Positions 23,848 to 30,799 of a stretch of DNA of 50,192 nucleotides are shown piece after piece; the first letter of the stretch is position 1; every line of letters begins with the position of its first letter. The position numbers and the translations under genes are program-made. The notes under the pieces were generated by a model. It made no database searches. It saw only the letters and a program-made list of their open reading frames with translations, and was not told where the DNA came from. This stretch comes from an uncultured bacterium (GTDB lineage: Bacteria > Actinomycetota > Coriobacteriia > Coriobacteriales > Atopobiaceae), in contig CAJMNO010000017.1 of NCBI GenBank assembly GCA_905214865.1, positions 1-50,192 of the forward strand. Direction: 5' to 3'.

Positions 23848-24564
23848 ATGCCAAGCTGGAACATCCACATCGCACATGTCGAGGCGACCCTCCGCTCCGT
23901 GGGGGACCCGTCTGCCCTTGGCATTGGCGACCAGAACGCCTTCCTCTTTGGGAACTTCGTCCCCGACATCAACGTGGGTTACATGGTCAAGAACCCCGAC
24001 CGCAGGATCGAGTACCGGGTCACGCATTTTGCGGATCCCGGCTTCATGCCCGAGCCGCACTACTGGGAGTTCTGGGAGCGCTTTGCCCTTCCCTCCGCGG
24101 ACGCGAACGGCAGGGTCTCGGACGTCACGCTGGGCGCGTGGTGCCACCTGGTGGCGGACAACCGCTACAACCACGCCGTCAACGCGCTTCTCCTTCGCCG
24201 CGGCCTCAAGCCGGGGGAGGACACCCGCATTCGCAAGCAGGGCGACTTCGACCTGTTTGGCAGGACGCTTCGCATTGGCATGACCTGCGAGCCCACGCCG
24301 GCCCTGGTGCGGCAGGCGGCGGAGTTCCCCCAGTACGCAATAGACGTGCGCGACGCCCGGGCGGCCGTGGAGGTCGCCAACCAGATCGTGAGGAACAACT
24401 GGGTCAACCACTTTGATGGCGACCCCGTGTACAGGCTCCTCTCGTCCGACTTCTTCCGCACCGTCTTCGACGAGGTGCAGAACGCGATAGGGGAGGGACT
24501 CCTGGCCTACGCCCGCCAGGGGGCCGTGGCACCCGAGCTCCGAAGGGAGAGGGCGCATGCATAG
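23848..24564 (+). CDS. Zinc-dependent phospholipase C-like hypothetical protein
   Basis: The 238-residue protein resembles the zinc-dependent phospholipase C-like (S1/P1-nuclease fold related) family: it starts MPSWNIHIAHVE and has FLFGNFVPDI, YRVTHFAD and the CHLVADNRYNHAV segment, giving several His and Asp residues suited to a metal cluster. No signal peptide is visible, unlike secreted phospholipases, so substrate and location are open. The start at 23848 is chosen because the longer frame runs into the pheT terminator and because the protein similarity begins here. The last 8 bases overlap the GntR regulator gene, so the two are one unit. Confidence 0.6.
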   Translation: MPSWNIHIAHVEATLRSVGDPSALGIGDQNAFLFGNFVPDINVGYMVKNPDRRIEYRVTHFADPGFMPEPHYWEFWERFALPSADANGRVSDVTLGAWCHLVADNRYNHAVNALLLRRGLKPGEDTRIRKQGDFDLFGRTLRIGMTCEPTPALVRQAAEFPQYAIDVRDARAAVEVANQIVRNNWVNHFDGDPVYRLLSSDFFRTVFDEVQNAIGEGLLAYARQGAVAPELRRERAHA

Positions 24565-25315
24565 GACCAAGGCCTCCACGCCAATCGACAAGTCAGCCGA
24601 GGGGGACCTGCTGTACGTGCAGGTCTCGGACTACGTGAGGGAGAAGATCTACTCCAAGGACTGGGGCGTCGACGAGCCCATCCCGTCGGAGCACGAGCTC
24701 ATGAACATGCTCCACCTCTCGCGCGGCACGGTCCAGAAGGGGATCAGGCAGCTGGTGGACGAGGGACTCCTCGTGCAGCAGCGCGGCCGTGGCACCTTCG
24801 TGGTTCAGCCCGTCATGGCGCGGCCCTCCTCCAACCGGCTCCTCTCGTTTGGCGAGTCCATGAGCAGCCAGGGCATCGAGTACCAAACCCGGGTCATCGA
24901 GTGCCAGGTCAGGCCAGCCGGTCCGCTCTGCGCCGAGAACCTGCAGATTGGCGTGGGGGACGACTTCCTCTACCTCAGCAGGGTCCGCTACGTCAGCCGC
25001 CGCGCGGTCATGTTCATAGAGAGCCACCTCAACCTCGCCGCCTGCCCCGGGCTGGAGCAGAGCGACTTTGGCACCGAGAAGCTGTTCGCCGCCGTCGAGC
25101 GTACGAGCGGCCACCAGATCGGCCGCTCCGAGATGGTCTACACGGCCCGTACCGCCGGCAAGGTGCGCGGCGGCTACCTGGAGTGCGACGAGCACGCCCC
25201 CGTCCTCGAGCTGGACCAGCTCGTGCGCCTGGACGACGGCACGCCGTTTGAGTGGGGGAGCGTTTGGCTTCCCGCAAACCGCTGCGTCATCTCCAACGAG
25301 ACCCAGCGCTCCTAG
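24557..25315 (+). CDS. GntR family (HutC/UTRA-type) transcriptional regulator
   Basis: The 252-residue regulator has an N-terminal GntR winged helix (about 20-88: YVQVSDYVREKIYSKDWGVDE, SEHELMNMLHLSRGTVQKGIRQLVDEGLL, RGRGTFV) and a C-terminal UTRA ligand domain (~95-245; FLYLSRVRYVSRRAVMFIESHLN). UTRA domains bind small effectors, often sugar phosphates or histidine-pathway compounds. Its ATG lies within the end of the upstream phospholipase-like gene, so it may control that gene. Its stop overlaps the convergent small gene at 25312. The ligand is unknown. Confidence 0.9.
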   Translation: MHRTKASTPIDKSAEGDLLYVQVSDYVREKIYSKDWGVDEPIPSEHELMNMLHLSRGTVQKGIRQLVDEGLLVQQRGRGTFVVQPVMARPSSNRLLSFGESMSSQGIEYQTRVIECQVRPAGPLCAENLQIGVGDDFLYLSRVRYVSRRAVMFIESHLNLAACPGLEQSDFGTEKLFAAVERTSGHQIGRSEMVYTARTAGKVRGGYLECDEHAPVLELDQLVRLDDGTPFEWGSVWLPANRCVISNETQRS

Positions 25316-25512
25316 CGCCTCCGGTACCGGGCGAGCGCGTCTCCAAACTCCTCCCTGCCAGCAACGTAGTCGGCAAAGGCCAGAAGCGGCTCTCTCCCGT
25401 GAAACGTCGCACAGTTGCCGCACAGGTCGCAGTCTGACAGGCAGGGGAACCGCTTGCTTACGTAGGCGGAGCGCTCCTCCCTCGTCGACTCGCCGGTCTT
25501 CGGTGCGTCCAT
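25312..25512 (-). CDS. Small cysteine-rich hypothetical protein (66 residues)
   Basis: This is a hydrophilic 66-residue protein with four closely spaced cysteines in PCLSDCDLCGNCATFHG, a likely zinc or iron-sulfur site, followed by an acidic/aromatic helix (FADYVAGREEF) and a basic end. The family is not recognised. Its stop overlaps the stop of the convergent GntR gene (CTAG). The start has only a weak GGGGGT upstream, but a CATAAT -10 lies 23-28 bases before it. Confidence 0.6.
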   Translation of the reverse strand: MDAPKTGESTREERSAYVSKRFPCLSDCDLCGNCATFHGREPLLAFADYVAGREEFGDALARYRRR

Positions 25513-25534
25513 GGCACTACCCCCAATCCGTCCC

Positions 25535-25540
25535 ATTATG
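25535..25540 (-). promoter_or_regulatory. -10 box for the 66-residue Cys-rich gene
   Basis: CATAAT on the minus strand lies 23-28 bases upstream of the ATG at 25512. No convincing -35 was found. Confidence 0.35.
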
Positions 25541-25710
25541 GCTCTCCCACACGTCGGATGGGGGAGAGGGGCGTGGCGTCTTCTCCCCAACACGCCCCGT
25601 CGGCCGTGATGGTGGCGTGGCGGTCTCGTTTCGTCCTCCGTGGCGTGCCACCCACGGGGCGAAAGGGGGTACGAATAGAGAGGTATCAAACCACGGAGAA
25701 AGGACGTCCC

Positions 25711-26226
25711 ATGGCACTTGACGGCAAGGTTGCGGACCTACTCAACACCCAGATCAATAAGGAGCTCTACTCGGCGTACCTGTACCTCACGTTCGCCGAC
25801 TACTATGACGAGCGCGGGCTCAAGGGCTTCGCCAACTGGTACATGATCCAGGTCCAGGAGGAGGTTGCCCACGCCAAGATCCTGCGCCGCTACCTGCTGG
25901 ACAACGACGTCAACGTGAAGATGCTCGCCATCGCCGAGCCCGACAAGACCTTCTCGAGCGACCTCGAGCCCCTCCAGGCCGGCCTGGAGCACGAGCGCTA
26001 CATCACCAGCTGCATCAACGAGTGCTATGCGGCCGCCTACGACGTGCACGACTTCAAGACCATGCAGCTGCTCGACTGGTTCGTGAAGGAGCAGGGCGAG
26101 GAGGAGACCAACGCCTCCGACATGGTCAAGAACATGGAGCTGTTTGGCAGCGACCCCAAGGGGCTCTACGACCTGGACCGCGAGTACCAGGCTCGCACCT
26201 TCGTCGCGCCCACGATGCCCATGTAG
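25711..26226 (+). CDS. ftnA: Ferritin
   Basis: The 171-residue non-haem ferritin has the four-helix bundle and ferroxidase-centre residues: Glu in INKELYSAYLY, the Glu and His of QVQEEVAHAK, and the later EHERYI and EQGEEE segments. It oxidises Fe(II) and stores iron as a 24-mer in the cytoplasm. The start is set by AAAGGA upstream. The 200 bases before it contain the dyad GTGGC/GCCAC near 25641, but no clear Fur or DtxR box. A strong terminator follows, so it is monocistronic. Confidence 0.95.
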   Translation: MALDGKVADLLNTQINKELYSAYLYLTFADYYDERGLKGFANWYMIQVQEEVAHAKILRRYLLDNDVNVKMLAIAEPDKTFSSDLEPLQAGLEHERYITSCINECYAAAYDVHDFKTMQLLDWFVKEQGEEETNASDMVKNMELFGSDPKGLYDLDREYQARTFVAPTMPM

Positions 26227-26243
26227 GGAACAGGCACTCGCTC

Positions 26244-26266
26244 GGGGCCCGGCTCGTCCGGGCCCC
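26244..26266 (+). terminator. Terminator of the ferritin gene
   Basis: A perfect 9-base-pair stem GGGGCCCGG/CCGGGCCCC with a 5-base loop, followed by TTCC, 17 bases after the stop. Confidence 0.8.
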
Positions 26267-26323
26267 TTCCATGAGGGTCGACCTGGTCGCCGCCATGCCG
26301 ACGAACCGTCCTGAGGGGGACAC

Positions 26324-27661
26324 ATGAGCTGGTACGAGGAATCCGTCTTCTATCAAATCTATCCGCTCGGCCTCACGGGGGCGCCGTACCAGAACGACGG
26401 GACGTCCGAGCCCGTCCACCGGCTTGCGCAGCTCACGGCTAACGGCTGGGTGGAGCAGATGGTCAGGCTCGGAGCCAACGCGCTCATCCTCAACCCCGTG
26501 TTCCAGAGCCAGAGCCACGGGTACGACACCGTGGACTACACCAAGGTCGACCGCAGGCTGGGCACGGGAGAGGACCTCCGCGCCTTCGTCGATGCCTGCC
26601 ACAAGGCTGGCGTGAGGGTGCTTCTCGACGGCGTCTTCAACCATGTGGGAAGGGAGTTCTGGGCCTTTCGGGACGTGCTGGAGAAGCGGGAGGCAAGCCC
26701 CTACGCTGGGTGGTTCTGCATCGACTGGGGCGGCAACGACCGCTGGGACGACCATCTCTCCTACGAGTGCTGGCAGGGGGTGGACGAGCTCGTGAAGCTC
26801 AACCACTCCAACTTCGACCTCAACGCGTACCTTGCGGAGGTCATCCGCGGCTGGGAGCGGGACTACGACATCGACGGCCTGCGCCTGGACGTGGCGTACT
26901 GCCTCGACCGCGGCTTCCTGGGGTACCTGCGCCGGATCGCTAACGAGCTGTCCGAGCGCCGCGGCCAGAAGTTCCTCCTCCTGGGCGAGACCATGTTTGG
27001 CGACTACCGCCAGTGGATGGGCGACGACCTCTGCGACACCGTCACCAACTACGAGGTGTACAAGGGGCTCTGGAGCTCCTTCAATTCGGCCAACATGCAC
27101 GAGGTTGCCTACTCCCTCGACCGCCAGAGCGGCGACGCCCCCTGGGACCTGTACACGGGGCTCCACCTGCTCGACTTCGCGGACAACCACGACGTCCCAC
27201 GCATCGCCACCAAGCTGGACGACAAGAGGCAGCTGGAGCCGCTCTACGGCCTTCTGTTTGGCATGCCCGGCGTCCCCTGCGTGTACTACGGCAGCGAGTG
27301 GGGGATAGAGGGCGAGCAGAACTACGGGGACCACGAGATCCGTCCCGCCCTCGACGCCCCGGAGTGGAACTCGCTCAGCGACTGGATCGCCTCCCTCGCC
27401 TGCGCGAGGAGGGGCTCCACCGCCCTTATGGTGGGTGACTACCGGCAGCTCCAGGTGGGTCCCACCGCGCTCGTGTTCCAGCGCTCATCGGCAGACCAGC
27501 GCGTCATCGTCGCGGTCAACGCCTCCGACGCGCCGCAGACGCTGCACTTCGACGCCGGGTGCGGCAGGGCGCGCGACCTCATCACGGGCGAGGACCACGA
27601 CTTTGGCGGCGGCTCCGAGGTTCCCGCCTTCGGATGCAGGTACTGGCTCTGCGAGAGGTAG
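26324..27661 (+). CDS. Alpha-amylase family glycoside hydrolase (GH13)
   Basis: The 445-residue intracellular GH13 enzyme has no signal peptide. The four conserved regions are present: GVFNHVG (I), GLRLDVAYC with nucleophile Asp189 (II), GETMFGD with acid/base Glu222 (III) and FADNHD with Asp290 (IV). The barrel starts with YQIYPLG and ends before a short beta-sandwich C domain. The size and lack of an N-terminal CBM34 domain distinguish it from classic neopullulanases; cytoplasmic maltodextrin hydrolysis or sucrose/isomaltose-type cleavage are possible. GAGGGGG precedes the ATG. It is monocistronic between terminators. Confidence 0.9.
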   Translation: MSWYEESVFYQIYPLGLTGAPYQNDGTSEPVHRLAQLTANGWVEQMVRLGANALILNPVFQSQSHGYDTVDYTKVDRRLGTGEDLRAFVDACHKAGVRVLLDGVFNHVGREFWAFRDVLEKREASPYAGWFCIDWGGNDRWDDHLSYECWQGVDELVKLNHSNFDLNAYLAEVIRGWERDYDIDGLRLDVAYCLDRGFLGYLRRIANELSERRGQKFLLLGETMFGDYRQWMGDDLCDTVTNYEVYKGLWSSFNSANMHEVAYSLDRQSGDAPWDLYTGLHLLDFADNHDVPRIATKLDDKRQLEPLYGLLFGMPGVPCVYYGSEWGIEGEQNYGDHEIRPALDAPEWNSLSDWIASLACARRGSTALMVGDYRQLQVGPTALVFQRSSADQRVIVAVNASDAPQTLHFDAGCGRARDLITGEDHDFGGGSEVPAFGCRYWLCER

Positions 27662-27685
27662 CGAGACAGGCACAGCCACGACGAG

Positions 27686-27719
27686 GAGGGGACTTCCACC
27701 CAACGGCGGGAGTCCCCTC
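27686..27719 (+). terminator. Terminator of the GH13 gene
   Basis: A 12-base-pair stem GAGGGGACTTCC/GGGAGTCCCCTC with one G-U pair, 24 bases after the stop, followed by TCGCCCTGTC. It stops transcription toward the convergent pyruvate kinase gene. Confidence 0.75.
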
Positions 27720-27756
27720 TCGCCCTGTCGCCCTTGCGGAGTGACAGTCATAACAA

Positions 27757-27789
27757 ACGGGGCTTCCGCGGAAAATGCGGGAGCCCCGT
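27757..27789 (-). terminator. Terminator of the pyruvate kinase gene
   Basis: On the minus strand a 13-base-pair stem ACGGGGCTCCCGC/GCGGAAGCCCCGT (one G-U pair) with a 7-base loop is followed by TTTGTTATG. It lies 23 bases after the pyk stop. Confidence 0.88.
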
Positions 27790-27812
27790 CTACTGTCTAT
27801 CGGGCGGTCGCG

Positions 27813-29264
27813 CTACTGGATCTGGGCAACCATGGCCATGTTGGTCGAGGTGATGTAGTCACCCTGCGACGGGGAGGTCTGAGGGTCGCCCGCGGTGACG
27901 ACGACGAGGTCGCCCTTGTTCGCGATGCCCTTCTCCTTGGCAACGGTGAGGGCGTTGTAGCAGGTTGCGGAGAGGGAACCCTGCTCGGTGGTCTTGAACG
28001 CCTTCACGCCCCACTGGAAGCACGTCTTGCGGATGGCGTGGTTGGAGGGGGACATTGCGTAGATCGGGAGCTTGGGACGGAAGTTCGAGATCAGGCGCGC
28101 GGTGCGGCCGGAGTGCGTGGGGCAGATGATGCACTTGGCGCCCACGCGGTCGGCGACCTCGACGGCAGCCGCGCCGATGGCGCTGTTGACGTTGCGCATG
28201 CCGCCGCGGTCGTGGTACTCGGTGTGCTCGAGGAGGTACTTCTCGGTCTCGAGGCAGATGGACGCCATGGTCTGCACCGCCTGGACGGGGTACTTGCCCG
28301 CGGCCGTCTCGCCGGAGAGCATGACGCAGTCGGTGCCGTCGTAGATGGCGTTGGCGACATCGCTGACCTCGGCGCGCGTGGGGCGCGGGTTGCGGATCAT
28401 GGAGTCGAGCATCTGCGTTGCGGTGATGACCGGCTTGTAGGCGTTGTTGCACTTGCGGATGATGGTCTTCTGGATGTGGGGGACCTCAGCCGCGGGGACC
28501 TCGACGCCCAGGTCGCCACGGGCGACCATGATGCCGTCGGAGACGTCAAGGATCTCGTCGAAGTTCTTCACGCCCATGGCGCTCTCGATCTTCGGGAAGA
28601 TGTAGACGTTGCGCATGCCGTTCTCGGCGCAGAGGGTGCGGATCTCGTCGACCGCCTTGGCGTTGCGGATGAACGACGCGGAGATTGCGTCGATGCCCAG
28701 CTCGCAGCCAAACATGATGTCGGCGCGGTCCTGCTCGGTGACGGAGGGGAGGCCGATCTCGACGTTGGGGACGTTCACGCCCTTCTTCTCGCCGATCTCG
28801 CCGCCGTTGGTGACGGTGCAGTGCATGTCCTGGCCCTCGACGCCCGTGACCTCAAGGCCGACCAGGCCGTCGTCGATGAGGATGACGGAGCCCTTGGTGA
28901 CCTCCTTGGGCAGGTCGAGGTAGTCGAGCGAGATGTGCTTGGCGTTGCCGTGGAAGTCCTCGGTGGTGGGCTGGGCGGTGACCACGATCTCGTCACCGGT
29001 GTTGACGGTGACCTTCTGACCGCCCTCGAGGAGACCGGTGCGGACCTCGGGGCCCTTGGTGTCGAGCATGATGGCGACGGGGATGCCAAGCTCCTCGGAG
29101 ATGCGGCGCACGCGCTCGATGTTCTTGCGGTGGTAGTCATGGCTGCCGTGGCTGAAGTTGAACCTCGCCACGTTCATGCCGCTCTTGATGAGCTCCCTCA
29201 GCACGTCATCGCTCTCGGTCGCAGGGCCCATTGTGCAGACGATCTTGGTCCTCTTAGCTACCAT
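27813..29264 (-). CDS. pyk: Pyruvate kinase
   Basis: The 483-residue enzyme converts phosphoenolpyruvate and ADP to pyruvate and ATP. It shows KIVCTMGPAT, MNVARFNFSHG, MLDTKGPEVRTG, FPKIESAMGVKNFDEI (catalytic Lys and metal Glu), MVARGDLGVEV, TATQMLDSMIRNPRPTRAEVSDVANAIYDG and a C-terminal allosteric domain (CPTHSGRTARLIS). The length matches single-domain-extension bacterial PykF forms without the extra PEP-utiliser domain. AAGGAA precedes the ATG. An upstream TATACT probably drives it, and it ends in a strong terminator. Confidence 0.97.
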   Translation of the reverse strand: MVAKRTKIVCTMGPATESDDVLRELIKSGMNVARFNFSHGSHDYHRKNIERVRRISEELGIPVAIMLDTKGPEVRTGLLEGGQKVTVNTGDEIVVTAQPTTEDFHGNAKHISLDYLDLPKEVTKGSVILIDDGLVGLEVTGVEGQDMHCTVTNGGEIGEKKGVNVPNVEIGLPSVTEQDRADIMFGCELGIDAISASFIRNAKAVDEIRTLCAENGMRNVYIFPKIESAMGVKNFDEILDVSDGIMVARGDLGVEVPAAEVPHIQKTIIRKCNNAYKPVITATQMLDSMIRNPRPTRAEVSDVANAIYDGTDCVMLSGETAAGKYPVQAVQTMASICLETEKYLLEHTEYHDRGGMRNVNSAIGAAAVEVADRVGAKCIICPTHSGRTARLISNFRPKLPIYAMSPSNHAIRKTCFQWGVKAFKTTEQGSLSATCYNALTVAKEKGIANKGDLVVVTAGDPQTSPSQGDYITSTNMAMVAQIQ

Positions 29265-29353
29265 TTCGTTCCTTCCTCATCGTATGGATTGGCGGCACGT
29301 CTCACTTTCGCGGGGCGGTCCGCCATGATGCGCGTATGGCAGATGCCTTTCGA

Positions 29354-29359
29354 AGTATA
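29354..29359 (-). promoter_or_regulatory. -10 box of the pyruvate kinase gene
   Basis: TATACT on the minus strand lies about 90 bases upstream of the pyk ATG. A TTGAAC further upstream is 24 bases away, too far for a standard -35. Confidence 0.45.
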
Positions 29360-29438
29360 GCCTGCCTCTCTTTTGGCTTTGTTGTTCAAACGTCATGTGA
29401 ACGCAAGCCGAAACGAAAGGCAGGCAGGGCGTCTCCCC

Positions 29439-30443
29439 CTAGCAGACCACGCTGCGGTCCACAAACTCCCCGCCCGTGGCGTAGGCCTTGGCGTTCTCGA
29501 GCGTGACCGTAGCGATCTGGCCAAGTGCCTCGCGCGTGAAGAATGCCTGGTGAGAGGTCATGACAACGTTGGGGAACGAGCAGAGGCGCGCGGGGATGGA
29601 CTCAAACACCTCGCCGGCGCGGTCCTGGTACACGTTCTCGTTCTCCTCCTCGTACACGTCGAGGCCGGCGGCGCCGATCTTGCCGGAGAGGATGCCGCGG
29701 ATGAGCGCCTGGGTGTCAACCAGGCCGCCGCGACCGGTGTTGACGAAGATGACGCCATCCTTCATCTTGGCGATGGCCTCGTCGTTGATCATGTGGTGGC
29801 TCTCCTCGTTGAGGAAGGCGTGGAGGCTGATGAGGTCGGCCCTCTCGTACAGGGTGTCGTAGTCAACGTACTCGTCGACCACGTGCTCCTCGTCGACCAG
29901 CCTCTGGTTGGGGTACAGGTCGGCGCCCAGGACCGTCATGCCAAAGCCCTTGCAGATGCGGCAGAGCGCGGCGCCAATGCGGCCCGTGCCGATGATGCCT
30001 GCGGTCTTGCCGTGCAGGGTCTCGCCGACGAGGCCGGTGAGCGAGAAGTTGTTCTCGCGCACGCGGTTGTAGCCCTTGCAGATGCGGCGGTTGGCGGCGA
30101 GGGCCAGCGCCATTGCGTGCTCCGCGATCGCCTCGGGGGAGTAGGCCGGGACGCGGGTGACCTTCATTCCCAGGCTCTTGGCGAACTCCACGTTCACGGC
30201 GTCAAAGCCGGCGCAGCGCATGAGGACGAGGCCAACGCCTAGGCCGCGCAGCACCTCGAGCGTCATGGCCGAGACGTCGGCGTTGACGAAGGCACAGACG
30301 GCGTCGTAGCCCTGGGCCAGGGTCGCGGTCAGCGGGGTCAGGTTTGTATCGGTGAAGTCGACCTTCAGCTCCGGGTACTTGGGAAGCTCCCTCTCGAACG
30401 AGTCCCTGTCGTAGCTCTTGGTACCGTACACGAGGATTTTCAT
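29439..30443 (-). CDS. D-lactate dehydrogenase (D-2-hydroxyacid dehydrogenase family)
   Basis: The 334-residue NAD-dependent enzyme has the D-isomer-specific fold: a Rossmann motif GIIGTGRIGAALCRICKGFGM, RCAGFDAVN, HAFLNEESHHMI, FVNTGRGGLVD with the active-site Arg region, and a C-terminal FPNVVMTSHQAF with the catalytic His. Motifs and size fit the LdhA-type D-lactate dehydrogenases, which reduce pyruvate to D-lactate to recycle NADH. It sits next to the pyruvate kinase gene on the same strand. AGGGAA precedes the ATG at 30443. A related 2-hydroxyisocaproate dehydrogenase activity cannot be excluded. Confidence 0.92.
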   Translation of the reverse strand: MKILVYGTKSYDRDSFERELPKYPELKVDFTDTNLTPLTATLAQGYDAVCAFVNADVSAMTLEVLRGLGVGLVLMRCAGFDAVNVEFAKSLGMKVTRVPAYSPEAIAEHAMALALAANRRICKGYNRVRENNFSLTGLVGETLHGKTAGIIGTGRIGAALCRICKGFGMTVLGADLYPNQRLVDEEHVVDEYVDYDTLYERADLISLHAFLNEESHHMINDEAIAKMKDGVIFVNTGRGGLVDTQALIRGILSGKIGAAGLDVYEEENENVYQDRAGEVFESIPARLCSFPNVVMTSHQAFFTREALGQIATVTLENAKAYATGGEFVDRSVVC

Positions 30444-30799
30444 GGGATTCCCTTCGACTGCTCCGGTTCCTACAACTGCCTGCCTGATTCGATTACGTGG
30501 ATATTTTAGCTCAGGGCAGATACGTCTACCACGCCTTTTGTCGATAGTGGGCAAGTCAAGGGGACATGTATATCGATGAACGGTCAACCGTGTGCGCAAA
30601 CGGGGGAGAGGGCCGTCCCCTCTCGCCCGGCTCTCGGATATCTGGCGCATGGGGGTCTGAGGGGTCCGTTTGGGTGGTATAAATACGCGTACGCAAGGCG
30701 TCTGGCATGGCAGCCTTGGTGAGCCCTTGCCCCTCCTGGGGAATTATTAGCGGGCATCAATCTGCCGGGCGCGAGAGGACTCTGACCCAGGAGGAACAA
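30444..30799. promoter_or_regulatory. Divergent promoter region between D-lactate dehydrogenase and P-type ATPase
   Basis: On the plus strand TGGTATAAA (30675-30683) is an extended -10 for the ATPase gene, with a start near 30690 and a ~110-base leader. On the minus strand TAAAAT around 30508 may be the -10 for the dehydrogenase; TTGACT at about 30558 is too distant to pair with it. A stem GAGAGGG/CCCTCTC at 30606-30623 lies between the two promoters. No Rex box (TTGTGAA/TTCACAA) is visible. Confidence 0.5.

Noticed and set aside
21186..23972. 928-residue minus-strand open frame opposite pheT
   Set aside because: Shadow of pheT in a GC-rich genome; Val/Leu/Gly/His-rich translation without motifs.
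30444..30799. Rex redox operator for D-lactate dehydrogenase
   Set aside because: No TTGTGAA/TTCACAA-type palindrome is present in the region.
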